DNA of 64,000 bases from Mesorhizobium sp. ZC-5 (GTDB lineage: Bacteria > Pseudomonadota > Alphaproteobacteria > Rhizobiales > Rhizobiaceae), in NCBI RefSeq assembly GCF_025753855.1, contig NZ_JAOWPT010000010.1, positions 1-64,000 of the forward strand, written 5' to 3'. Numbering within the stretch: position 1 is the first letter of the stretch; the number at the start of each line of letters is the position of its first letter. Of the stretch, positions 36,974 to 45,479 are shown piece by piece. The translations under genes and the position numbers were made by a program. A model generated the notes under the pieces. It was not told the DNA's origin. It did not search any database and saw nothing but the letters and a program-made list of their open reading frames with translations.

Positions 36974-38452
36974 TCAGGCCGTCGCGCCGATATAGCGCGC
37001 CAGCGTCTTTCGCGTACCGGCCGTCCACAGGGCGGCCAGTGCTTTCAGGAAGGCCTCGGCAAAAACGTCCGATTTGCCGACCTCGCCGTAGATGTCTTCC
37101 ATCGCCAGCCAGGCGGCGGCGTCGCCTTTCGCGGCCTTCGCCGTGGCCTGCAGCCGGTCCCAGTTTGGATCGTTCGGCTCGATGACCGCACCGGAATCCG
37201 TCGTGCCAAAGCAGTAGCGGCACCACAGCGCCGACTCAAGAGCGAGGCCACTGATGCTCTTGCCGGCCTTTAGCCGATCATGAATCGTGGGGATGATGAA
37301 TTTCGGCTGCCGGTTGGAGCCGTCGAGGCAGAGCCGGCGGATGGTGTCACCGATCTTCGGGTTGGAAAACCGCTTGTCGATGAGACTGTAGTAGTCGCCG
37401 AGATCGGTGTCCGGCACCGGCGGCACCGTCGGAATGATCTCCTCGCGCTCGAGCTTTTCCAGGAAGCCGCGGATCAGCGGTTCCTGCATGGCCTCATGAA
37501 CGAAATGGATGTCCATCAGGCCGGCCGGATAAGCGATGGTCGCGTGGCCGCCATTGAGGATGCGGATCTTCATCAGTTCGAACGGCGCGACGTCCCTGAC
37601 GAACTGGACGCCGACCTTTTCCAGCGGCGGCCGCCCGTCGGTGAAGCGATCCTCCAGCACCCACTGCTTGAACGGTTCGCAGAACACCGGCCAATTGTCC
37701 TCTACGCCGAAGTCCTCGGCCAGCATCGCGCGTTCGCGGTCGGTGGTGGCGGGGGTGATGCGGTCGACCATGCCGTTGGGAAAGGCGACATGGTCTTCCA
37801 CCCAGCCGGCGAGTTCCTCGTCGATGAGGCGCGCCAGGCCCACGACCCCGTCCGATGTGACATGGCCGTTGTGGGGGATGTTGTCGCACGACATGACGGT
37901 GAACGGCACGACGCCGTCATCGCGACGGCGCAGCAGGCCGGCGAGGATCAGCCCGAACACGGTCTTCGGATCGCCGATGTTTGCCGCGTCGGCGACGATC
38001 GCGGGATGCGTCGGGTTGAATTTTCCGGAGGCGGGATCGATGAAATAGCCACCTTCGGTGATGGTCAGCGAAACGATGCGGATTGTCGGATCGGCCAATT
38101 GTTCGATGACGGCCCGGTTCTCCCCCGGCACCAGGAAATCGATCATGGCGCCGGTCACCCGGGCGCTCACATGGCCCGAATCCTGCTCGACCACGGTGGT
38201 CAGCCAATCCTGCTCTTCGAGCATCTGACGGCCGGCTTTCTCGCCTTCGAAGACCCCGGCGCCGACGATCGCCCAGTCACGACCGAGACCGGCGTTGAAC
38301 AGGTCGTCGAGATACACCGCCTGGTGGGAACGATGGAAATTGCCGACGCCGAAATGCACGATGCCGGGCTTGAGCGACGAACGGTCGTAGCTGGGGCAGG
38401 CAACATTCGGCGGAAGCGTACCGAGATTTGCCTGGGAGAGTTTTACGGTCAT
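36974..38452 (-). CDS. mtlK: Mannitol 2-dehydrogenase family protein
   Basis: This 492-aa NAD-dependent long-chain dehydrogenase should oxidise D-mannitol to fructose and may act on D-arabitol or sorbitol. Features are the N-terminal IVHFGVGNFHRSHQAVYLD segment (about residues 31-50), the two Mannitol_dh domains, and the catalytic Lys-Asn-His set in MKIRILNGGHATIAY. Length matches the MtlK/polyol dehydrogenase family. It follows smoS with a 189-bp spacer containing an inverted repeat. This matches rhizobial and Rhodobacter polyol operons. Confidence 0.92.
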   Translation of the reverse strand: MTVKLSQANLGTLPPNVACPSYDRSSLKPGIVHFGVGNFHRSHQAVYLDDLFNAGLGRDWAIVGAGVFEGEKAGRQMLEEQDWLTTVVEQDSGHVSARVTGAMIDFLVPGENRAVIEQLADPTIRIVSLTITEGGYFIDPASGKFNPTHPAIVADAANIGDPKTVFGLILAGLLRRRDDGVVPFTVMSCDNIPHNGHVTSDGVVGLARLIDEELAGWVEDHVAFPNGMVDRITPATTDRERAMLAEDFGVEDNWPVFCEPFKQWVLEDRFTDGRPPLEKVGVQFVRDVAPFELMKIRILNGGHATIAYPAGLMDIHFVHEAMQEPLIRGFLEKLEREEIIPTVPPVPDTDLGDYYSLIDKRFSNPKIGDTIRRLCLDGSNRQPKFIIPTIHDRLKAGKSISGLALESALWCRYCFGTTDSGAVIEPNDPNWDRLQATAKAAKGDAAAWLAMEDIYGEVGKSDVFAEAFLKALAALWTAGTRKTLARYIGATA

Positions 38453-38486
38453 AGGCAGATGCTTTCTCGTTCAGGCGTCGGTGTTC

Positions 38487-38635
38487 CCTCCCCCTTGAGG
38501 GGAGGGTGGCCAGCCGAAGGCTGGCCGGGTGGGGTGGTCTCTGAGGCGCGGGACGCAAGAAAGAACGTCGAGCACTGCCTTGGTTACCCCACCCGCCTCG
38601 CTTCGCTCGGCCCCCTCCCTTCAAGGGGGAGGGAT
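38487..38635. repeat. Palindromic mosaic repeat between smoS and mtlK genes
   Basis: CCCTCCCCCTTGAGGGGAGGG at the left and an inverted relative at the right flank GGCCAGCC and GGCTGGCC arms and a GGTGGGGT/ACCCCACC pair. The element can fold into a complex hairpin within the polyol operon. The composition and style are shared with 2421-2565 and 24521-24570. No ORF or T-tract is evident. Confidence 0.7.
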
Positions 38636-38641
38636 CGCCGC

Positions 38642-39412
38642 TCAACTCATCCACTGGCCGCCGTCGACATTGTAGGTCTGGGCGACGATGTATTTGCTTT
38701 CGGCGCTGGCGAGGAAAACCGCCATGCCGGTGAGATCCTCCGCCGTGCCCATCCGCCCGAATGGAACCGCTTCGCCGACCAGCCGCTTCTTCTCGCCTCT
38801 CGGCCGGTTCTCATATTTTGCAAACAGCGCATCGACATGGTCCCAATGTTCGCCGTCGACGACGCCCGGCGCGATCGCGTTGACGTTGATGCCGTGCTTG
38901 ATCAGGTCGAGCCCGGCGGACTGGGTGAGCGAGATGACGGCGGCCTTGGTCGCGCAGTAGACCGCGACCAAGGCCTCGCCACGCCGCCCGGCCTGGCTCG
39001 CCATGTTGATGATTCTGCCCCCCTTACCCCTGGCGATCATCGACTTGGCAGCGGCCTGCAGCATGAACAGCGTGCCGGCGACATTGACGGAAAACAGCTT
39101 GTCGTAGCTCGATTTCGGGATCTCGACGATCGGCGCCATATCGAACAGCGCCGCATTGTTGATCAGGATGTCCAATCCACCGGTCTTTTCCTCCACTGCC
39201 TTCACCGCGGCGTCTATCGAGGACAAGTGAGTGACATCGAGTTCGACCGCGTATGCGGCCGGGCCGATCTCGGCGGCGGTTTTGCGCGCCGCATCGAGAT
39301 TGATGTCGGCGATGGCCACGCTGGCGCCTTCACGCACATAGGTTTCGGCGAAAGTGCGCCCAATGCCGCGGGCGGAGCCGGTGATCAGCGCCGATTTGCC
39401 TTGCAGCCGCAT
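38642..39412 (-). CDS. smoS: Sorbitol dehydrogenase, SDR family (SmoS-like)
   Basis: This 256-aa SDR should oxidise D-sorbitol to fructose and related polyols such as galactitol. Residues: nucleotide motif TGSARGIG (11-18), NNAAL, catalytic Ser in MASQAG, and Tyr/Lys in YCATKAA; a C-terminal AQTYNVDGGQWMS. Sequence and position directly after the transporter ATPase gene (3-bp gap) match the smoEFGKS order of rhizobia and Rhodobacter. Cytosolic NAD-dependent enzyme. Confidence 0.92.
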   Translation of the reverse strand: MRLQGKSALITGSARGIGRTFAETYVREGASVAIADINLDAARKTAAEIGPAAYAVELDVTHLSSIDAAVKAVEEKTGGLDILINNAALFDMAPIVEIPKSSYDKLFSVNVAGTLFMLQAAAKSMIARGKGGRIINMASQAGRRGEALVAVYCATKAAVISLTQSAGLDLIKHGINVNAIAPGVVDGEHWDHVDALFAKYENRPRGEKKRLVGEAVPFGRMGTAEDLTGMAVFLASAESKYIVAQTYNVDGGQWMS

Positions 39413-39415
39413 GGA

Positions 39416-40414
39416 TCAAATCGCCTGCCCGTCAGCGCCGAAGCGATGCAGCTTGGCGGCATCCGGCGTCAGGTAGATGTCGTCGCCATGCGAGACGCCG
39501 ACATCGCCTTCGGCCCGCACGGTGACCATGCCGATGCCGTCGGCATGGACGTGGAGGAAGGTGTCGGAACCGAGATGTTCGGCGACACCGACCTTGCCCT
39601 TCCATTCGCCGGCGCTTCTCGAGATGCCGAGATGCTCGGGGCGGATACCGATCGTCTTGGCGCCGTGCTTGTCGGCCGGCGCGCCTTCGATCAGGTTCAT
39701 CCTGGGCGAGCCGATGAAGCCGGCGACGAATAGGTTCTTCGGCGTCTTGTAGAGTTCCATCGGCGAGCCGACCTGCTCGATGTTGCCGGCGTTCAGCACC
39801 ACGATCTTGTCGGCCATGGTCATCGCCTCGACCTGGTCATGGGTGACGTAGATCATCGTCGTCTTGAGTTGGTGGTGCAGTTCGCTGATCTCCAGCCGCA
39901 TCGTGCCGCGGAGTGCTGCATCGAGGTTCGACAAAGGCTCGTCGAACAGGAAGGCGGAAGGCTGGCGCACGATGGCGCGGCCGATGGCGACGCGCTGGCG
40001 CTGGCCGCCGGAGAGCTGGCCGGGCCGGCGCTCGAGATAATTGGTGAGGTTGAGCACCCGCGCCGCGTCCGCCACTTTCTTTTCGATGGCCTCCTTGCTC
40101 TCGCCGGCCATCTTCAGCGGGAAGGCGATGTTCTTGGCCACCGTCATGTGCGGATAGAGCGCGTAGGACTGAAACACCATCGCCAGCTTGCGCTTACCGG
40201 GCGCCTCGCTCGTGACATCGCGGCCGTCGATGTTGATGGTGCCGCTGCTGGTGTCCTCGAGACCGGCGATCAAACGCAGCAGCGTGGACTTGCCGCAGCC
40301 CGATGGTCCGACGAAGACGACAAACTCGCCGTCTTCGATAACAAGGTCGATGTTCGGAATGATGATGGTCGCTCCGAAAGACTTCGACACATTCTTGAGC
40401 GTGATATTTCCCAT
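39416..40414 (-). CDS. smoK: Polyol ABC transporter ATPase (SmoK-like)
   Basis: This is a 332-aa MalK-type ATPase. Walker A is GPSGCGKST near residue 38, the signature [15 protein letters not shown], Walker [17 protein letters not shown], and the H-loop YVTHDQ. A C-terminal TOBE/OB regulatory region follows near residue 240. It drives import of sorbitol/mannitol-type polyols by the adjacent permeases. Confidence 0.93.
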   Translation of the reverse strand: MGNITLKNVSKSFGATIIIPNIDLVIEDGEFVVFVGPSGCGKSTLLRLIAGLEDTSSGTINIDGRDVTSEAPGKRKLAMVFQSYALYPHMTVAKNIAFPLKMAGESKEAIEKKVADAARVLNLTNYLERRPGQLSGGQRQRVAIGRAIVRQPSAFLFDEPLSNLDAALRGTMRLEISELHHQLKTTMIYVTHDQVEAMTMADKIVVLNAGNIEQVGSPMELYKTPKNLFVAGFIGSPRMNLIEGAPADKHGAKTIGIRPEHLGISRSAGEWKGKVGVAEHLGSDTFLHVHADGIGMVTVRAEGDVGVSHGDDIYLTPDAAKLHRFGADGQAI

Positions 40415-40471
40415 GGTTCCCTCCCCTGTCAGCCGCTTGGTGGGGTTTGTCTACTTCGACGGCGCCGGCAG

Positions 40472-41296
40472 TTATTTCACGGCTCCGAAGGTGAGGCCGC
40501 GTACGAGTTGCTTCTGGCTGAACCACCCCATGATAAGGATTGGCGCGATGGCCAAAGTGGACGCGGCCGACAGTTTTGCCCAGAACAGGCCCTGCGGACT
40601 GGAGAAAGAGCTGATGAAGGCAGTCAGTGGTGCGGCTTCCGTCGTCGTCAGCCGGATTGTCCAGAACGCTTCATTCCAGGCCAGGATGATGTTCAAGAGC
40701 ATGGTCGAGGCGATGCCGGGCACGGCGATCGGTGTCAGCACGTACCAGATCTCACCCCACAGCGAGGCCCCGTCCATGCGCGCCGCCTCCAGGATTTCAC
40801 CGGGGATCTCGCGGAAATAGGTGTAGAGCATCCAGACCACGATCGGCAGGTTGATGAGCATCAGCATGATCATCAACCCAAAGCGGCTATCCAGGAGACC
40901 GGTGTCGCGGAAGATGAGGTAGATCGGGAACAGCACCGCGACCGCCGGCATCATCTTGGTGGAGAGCATCCACATCAGGATGTCCTTGGTCCGCTTGGTC
41001 GGCGAGAACGCCATCGACCAGGCGGCCGGGATGGCGACGATGAGCGCCAGGATGGTCGAGCCGACCGAAAGGATCACCGAGTTAAGGAAGAAGTGGAAAT
41101 ATCCGCTCTGCGCCTGGACTTCCCGGAAGCTCTCGATGGTACCCGAGGGGATCAGGCTGAACCCTTGGATCGCCTCCTGCTCCGATTTAAACGCGGTGAT
41201 GATCGTATAAAGGATTGGAAAGAAGATCAGCAGGGCGACGATCCAGGCCGCGGCCGTCGCGATCGTTTTGTGCTGCGTGGTGACTGCACGTGCCAT
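40472..41296 (-). CDS. smoG: Polyol ABC transporter permease (SmoG-like)
   Basis: This 274-aa inner-membrane permease is of the MalG-like carbohydrate class with about six TM segments. The EAA-type loop is EILEAARMDGASLWGEI. The end QLVRGLTFGAVK matches the family. It starts 12 bp after the stop of the partner permease gene, and a 57-bp gap precedes the ATPase gene. Confidence 0.92.
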   Translation of the reverse strand: MARAVTTQHKTIATAAAWIVALLIFFPILYTIITAFKSEQEAIQGFSLIPSGTIESFREVQAQSGYFHFFLNSVILSVGSTILALIVAIPAAWSMAFSPTKRTKDILMWMLSTKMMPAVAVLFPIYLIFRDTGLLDSRFGLMIMLMLINLPIVVWMLYTYFREIPGEILEAARMDGASLWGEIWYVLTPIAVPGIASTMLLNIILAWNEAFWTIRLTTTEAAPLTAFISSFSSPQGLFWAKLSAASTLAIAPILIMGWFSQKQLVRGLTFGAVK

Positions 41297-41308
41297 GATC
41301 GCTTCCTC

Positions 41309-42181
41309 CTACTTGTCCAGGTTCTTGCCGACGGCGCGCATGGCGAAGAAGGCAACGATGTTGGCGAGGATGACGGCGATGATGCCGCCGGCGGAGGCCT
41401 GGCCGATTTTGAACTCCAGCAGCGCCTTCTGGTAGACGAGGAAAGGCAGGTTGGTGGAGGCGTAGCCGGGGCCGCCATTGGTGGTCACCAGGATTTCCGC
41501 ATAGACCGCCAGCAGGAAGATCGTCTGGATCAGGACGACGACGGTGATCGCCCGTGACAGGTGCGGCAGCGTCAGATAGATGAAGCGGCTGAAGAAACCG
41601 GCGCCGTCCATTTCGGCGGCTTCCTTCTGCTCGCCATCGAGCGACTGCAGCGAGGTGAGCAGGATCAGCGTCGCAAAGGGCAGCCATTGCCAGGCGACGA
41701 TCAGGATGATCGAAAAGAGCGGATACTGCGCGAACCAGTCCACCGGCTGGGCGCCGAAGAAGCGAGCGATGTCGGCGAACACGCCATAGCCCGGATGCAT
41801 GATCATGTTCTTCCAGACCAGAGCCGCCACCGGCGGCATGACGAAGAAGGGAGAGATGACCAGAATGCGCACCATGCCCTGGCCCCACATCGGCTGGTCA
41901 AGCAGAAGCGCGAGCAGGATGCCGCCGATGATGGTGATCAAGAGCACGCTGACGACGATCAGCAGCGTATTGATGATCGACGCGGCAAAGGCTGGGTTGT
42001 TGAAGAACAGCAGATAATTGGAAAAGCCGATGAAGCCGTCGCGGATCGGGTTCAATGGGTTGTACTGCTGGAACGAGAACCACAGCGTGAAGGCCAGCGG
42101 CACGATCATCCAGATGAAAAGAAGGATGACCGAGGGTGCCAGCATGAAGCGCGCGAGGTTGCTGGTCTGTCTGGTCGCCAT
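41309..42181 (-). CDS. smoF: Polyol ABC transporter permease (SmoF-like)
   Basis: This 290-aa permease is of the MalF-like class. It has about six TM segments, with an N-terminal LAPSVILLFIWMIVPLAFTLWFSF and the EAA-type loop KEAAEMDGAGFFSRF. It is the first permease after the binding-protein gene, from which a terminator-like hairpin (42339-42368) separates it. It forms the channel with the SmoG-like protein. Confidence 0.92.
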   Translation of the reverse strand: MATRQTSNLARFMLAPSVILLFIWMIVPLAFTLWFSFQQYNPLNPIRDGFIGFSNYLLFFNNPAFAASIINTLLIVVSVLLITIIGGILLALLLDQPMWGQGMVRILVISPFFVMPPVAALVWKNMIMHPGYGVFADIARFFGAQPVDWFAQYPLFSIILIVAWQWLPFATLILLTSLQSLDGEQKEAAEMDGAGFFSRFIYLTLPHLSRAITVVVLIQTIFLLAVYAEILVTTNGGPGYASTNLPFLVYQKALLEFKIGQASAGGIIAVILANIVAFFAMRAVGKNLDK

Positions 42182-42338
42182 GGTCTCCTCCTATGCTTCT
42201 CGTTGCCACCTTCCCTTGAGCGGGATAGGCGCGCCCTGCCTGTCACTGTCTGGTGGCTTCCGGTCTCGTTATTTGCAACACGCCTCTGGCCGCAGTCTCC
42301 CCCTTGGGGAGTGGCCCTCTCGGCTGCGTCGGGAAAAG

Positions 42339-42368
42339 TGGCCGTCCGGACTGGGAACCGGACGGCCA
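42339..42368 (-). terminator. Terminator-like hairpin after the SmoE gene
   Basis: Arms 42339-42349 and 42358-42368 are perfectly complementary over 11 bp with an 8-nt loop. On the minus strand the stem is followed closely by a short T-run (CTTTT). It begins 18 bp past the stop of the binding-protein gene. In an operon this would act as a partial terminator or 3'-end stabiliser, raising binding protein over permeases. The rest of 42182-42386 shows no gene. Confidence 0.68.
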
Positions 42369-42386
42369 GGCACCGGGAGGATGCCG

Positions 42387-43697
42387 TTACTGGATGTAAC
42401 CGCCTTCGGTCATCGTGGCGGTGGCTGCGTCCTGCGCCTGCTTCAGCGCATCGTCGACACTCATCTGGCCGGCGAGTGCCGCCGAGAAGAGCTGGCCAAC
42501 AGTCGTGCCGAGACCCTGAAACTCGGGAATGGCGACGAACTGCACACCGGTGTAAGGCACCGGCTTGATGGTCGGCTTGGTCGGGTCGGCGGCGTTGATG
42601 GAGTCGAGCGTCATCTTGGCGAACGGAGCCGCCTTCTGGTACTCGGGATTGGCATAGAGCGAAGTCCGCGTGCCCGGAGGAACGTTGGCCCAGCCTTCCT
42701 TCGAGGCGACGAGGTCGAGATAGGCCTTGCTGGTCGCCCAAGAAACGAACTTCTGCGCGGCTTCGGCCTTCTGCGTGCCGGCCGGAATGGCCAGCGACCA
42801 CGCCCACAGCCAGTTGCCGCGCTTGCCGAGGCCGTTGTCGGGCGCCAGCGCGTAGCCGACCTTGTCGGCGACGGTCGAATCCTTGGGGTTGGAAACGAAC
42901 GAAGCTGCCACCGTGGCATCGATCCACATGCCGCATTTGCCCTGCTGGAACAGCGCCAGGTTCTCGTTGAAGCCATTCGACGAAGCGCCCGACGGGCCGG
43001 CATCCTTCATCAGCGTCACATAGGTATCGAGCGTCTGCTTCCATTCCGGCTGGTCGAACTGCGGCTTCCAGTTCTCGTCGAACCAGCGGGCGCCAAACGA
43101 GTTTGACATCGCGGTGAGGAAGGCCATGTTCTCGCCCCAGCCGGCCTTGCCGCGCAGGCAGACGCCGTTGATGTCGGCGGCGCGGTCGGTCATCTTGCGG
43201 GCGGCATCGCCGATGAACTCCCAGGTCGGCGCATCGGGCATGGTCAGCCCTGCCTTCTCCATCAGGTCCTTGCGGTACATGACGAACGAGCTCTCGCCGT
43301 AGAACGGCGCGGCATAAAGCTTTCCGTCAGCCGTCAGGCCGCCGGCGATCGCAGGGATGATATCGGCGGCGTCATAGTCGGCGCCGAGATTGTCGAGCGG
43401 CAGCAACCATTGCTGCTTGGCCCAGATCGGAACCTCGTAGGTGCCGATCGTCATGACGTCGTACTGGCCGCCCTTGGTGGCGATGTCGGTCGTCACCCGC
43501 TCGCGCAACACGTTCTCCTCAAGCGTCACCCACTCGAGCTGGATATCGGGGTTCTTGGCGGTGAAGTCGTCGGTCAGCTTCTGCATGCGAACCATGTCGC
43601 CATTGTTGACGGTGGCGATGGTGATGGTTTCGGCATGTGCGGCGAACGCCAACGCGCTGGCTGAACACAGGCCCAAGACGAGCGTGCGCAATTTCAT
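42387..43697 (-). CDS. smoE: Periplasmic polyol-binding protein (SmoE-like)
   Basis: This is a 436-aa solute-binding protein of the carbohydrate uptake type. Signal peptide residues 1-22 (MKLRTLVLGLCSASALAFA, cut after AHA); the mature protein starts ETITIATVNNGDM. Start ATG 43697 is preceded by the strong site GGGAGGAATTC; the in-frame start at 43724 lacks support. It is first in the smoEFGKS-mtlK-type operon and defines the sorbitol/mannitol-like import specificity. A hairpin follows the gene. Confidence 0.93.
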   Translation of the reverse strand: MKLRTLVLGLCSASALAFAAHAETITIATVNNGDMVRMQKLTDDFTAKNPDIQLEWVTLEENVLRERVTTDIATKGGQYDVMTIGTYEVPIWAKQQWLLPLDNLGADYDAADIIPAIAGGLTADGKLYAAPFYGESSFVMYRKDLMEKAGLTMPDAPTWEFIGDAARKMTDRAADINGVCLRGKAGWGENMAFLTAMSNSFGARWFDENWKPQFDQPEWKQTLDTYVTLMKDAGPSGASSNGFNENLALFQQGKCGMWIDATVAASFVSNPKDSTVADKVGYALAPDNGLGKRGNWLWAWSLAIPAGTQKAEAAQKFVSWATSKAYLDLVASKEGWANVPPGTRTSLYANPEYQKAAPFAKMTLDSINAADPTKPTIKPVPYTGVQFVAIPEFQGLGTTVGQLFSAALAGQMSVDDALKQAQDAATATMTEGGYIQ

Positions 43698-44025
43698 GAA
43701 TTCCTCCCTGGCCAAAGTGAGCATTTGTCTCTAGCTTGGGCAATTACTCACCTCGTTGAAAAAGAGTCAAGCCGGATTCGATGCTGCAATGCACAAGTAC
43801 AGCCCGCATTGGAGGGGGATTCCGCCCGCGCGGCGCAAGCGTTAAAGCGATTGTGCTCAAAGCTGTTTCGACCGCGTCCGGCGCGCTCTGGAAAAATCCG
43901 CTCGCATGGTGAAAGACCAACCGGCGGAATCTTTTTCGATTCGGCCTTGAGATCGGTAGAGAGAAAATACCATCTGCAACCGACCCGATTCGTGGGAACA
44001 TGTGCCGGCGCAGAGAGGTTAGGCG
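43698..44025. other. Divergent intergenic region between polyol operon and cyclase gene
   Basis: This 328-bp region carries the promoter of the polyol operon to the left and presumably that of the cyclase gene to the right. I see no ORF of its own. The polyol promoter is listed separately. On the right, AGAGAGG lies about 7 nt before the ATG at 44026 and fits a ribosome binding site. I found no obvious large operator palindrome by eye. Confidence 0.6.
43743..43770 (-). promoter_or_regulatory. Predicted promoter of the polyol operon
   Basis: On the minus strand TTGACT (43765-43770) and AGTAAT (43743-43748) are separated by 16 bp. Transcription would start about 40 bp before the SmoE start codon, with a strong Shine-Dalgarno between. 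This is a by-eye sigma-70-like match of moderate quality. Confidence 0.45.
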
Positions 44026-45420
44026 ATGGCGTTCACGCTTTCAGACCAAGGCAGAGACGCGGCAAGCAGCCTGATCCCGTCAGGCCTCGAACTGCGGCGA
44101 AGAAAGCGGCTCGGCGCGATGCTGGCAAGGGCGGAGCGCGAGGGCGCCAGGCTGCAGTTCTGGGCGCGTTCGGCTGCCCTTGTGGCGGTCGCGCTCTTCT
44201 TCCTGTTCTTCGCCAAATGGAACGGCGCGTTCGCGTTCACGTTCTCGAGCCTGGTCTTCTTCTTTCTTGTCGGCCTGTTCCAATATCGGCTGGTCAAACG
44301 CCGGCGCGACCCGGCGTGGCTGAGTTTCGCCGTCGGCACGCTCGACATCGTCCTGCTCACCTGTCTGCTCGTCGGTGAAAATCCCTTCGCCCGCGACGCC
44401 ATGCCGGCGGCGATCAATCTGCGCGATGGCAGCTTCGCGTTCCTGCTGATCTTCGTCTGCCTCGGCGCGCTGACGCTGTCGACCCGCCTCGCCTTGTGGC
44501 TCGGCGCCATGGCGGCGATTTCATGGACAGCGGCGATCGCATGGGTGGCCAGCCGTCCGGAGGCGATCGTGCTCAACGCGCGGATGGCCGATCTGTCGAC
44601 CTCCGACAGGATGCAACTCTACCTCGATCCGAACTTCGTCGACATCATCCAGCAGAGCGCGCATGTCGTGTTGATCCTGATCGTCACGGGGATCCTGGCG
44701 ATCGTGGTATCGCGTTCACGGCAGTTGGCCGACGATTACGTTGTCGCCGAGCGCGCACGCATCAATCTCGCGCGCCATTTTTCGCCCAACGTCGTCGACG
44801 AACTGGCTTCGGCCGACGAGCCCTTCGGCCCGGTGCGGCGGCAGGAGGTCGCCATCCTGTTTGCCGATATCGTCGGCTTCACCACCTATTCGGAGGACCA
44901 TCCGGCCGAGGAAGTCTTTGAATTGCTGCGGGAATTCCACCGGCGCATGGAGCAGGTGGTGTTCGACCACGGCGGTACCGTCGACAACTACATCGGCGAC
45001 TCCATCATGGCGACCTTCGGCGTGCCGCAGGCGGCGGGCGACGATGCGGGCCGGGCATTGCGCTGCGCGCAAGCCATGGCGGCGGCGGTCCGACAATGGA
45101 ACGTCCGCCGGGTCGCGGCCGGCTACGTCGCCATCGATGTGCGCATCGGTGTCCAGTATGGCCCTGTTGTCGTCGGTGCGGTCGGCAGCGAGCGCAGCCT
45201 GTCGATCGCTGTTGTCGGCGACGCATGCAACGTCGCCAGCCGGCTGCAGGTGCTGTGCCGCGAACTCGACGCCGACATCTGTTTCGGCGCCGCGCTCATC
45301 GACGCGGTGCGGCGAGAAGGCAGCGCCGATTTCCTCTCCGGCATCATCGACCACGGTCCGGCGGCGCTGCGCGGCCGCGACGAACCGGTGCATGTGTTTA
45401 CCATGCCGAAACAGGGATGA
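44026..45420 (+). CDS. Membrane class III nucleotide cyclase with altered base-specifying residues
   Basis: This 464-aa protein has about five TM segments in residues 45-235 (for example AALVAVALFFLFFA and VVLILIVTGILAIVV) and a C-terminal class III cyclase domain (about 270-460). Metal Asp281 and Asp325 and transition-state Asn402 and Arg406 are kept, so catalysis is likely. However, the usual base-contact Lys is Asn321 (VDNYIGD) and its partner is Ala395 (SIAVVGD). ATP specificity is therefore uncertain; GTP, a pyrimidine nucleotide or relaxed use is possible. A ribosome binding site AGAGAGG precedes the ATG. It converges on another cyclase gene with a 59-bp gap. Confidence 0.87.
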   Translation: MAFTLSDQGRDAASSLIPSGLELRRRKRLGAMLARAEREGARLQFWARSAALVAVALFFLFFAKWNGAFAFTFSSLVFFFLVGLFQYRLVKRRRDPAWLSFAVGTLDIVLLTCLLVGENPFARDAMPAAINLRDGSFAFLLIFVCLGALTLSTRLALWLGAMAAISWTAAIAWVASRPEAIVLNARMADLSTSDRMQLYLDPNFVDIIQQSAHVVLILIVTGILAIVVSRSRQLADDYVVAERARINLARHFSPNVVDELASADEPFGPVRRQEVAILFADIVGFTTYSEDHPAEEVFELLREFHRRMEQVVFDHGGTVDNYIGDSIMATFGVPQAAGDDAGRALRCAQAMAAAVRQWNVRRVAAGYVAIDVRIGVQYGPVVVGAVGSERSLSIAVVGDACNVASRLQVLCRELDADICFGAALIDAVRREGSADFLSGIIDHGPAALRGRDEPVHVFTMPKQG

Positions 45421-45479
45421 GCCTGGATACGCGGCACTGACGCGGGCGCGGCTTGAACCTTCCGGCAATTCTCCAGCCC

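Noticed and set aside
37280-39733. Plus-strand open frame of 817 codons across mtlK and smoS
   Set aside because: It crosses two real genes and a repeat and has no recognisable protein features.
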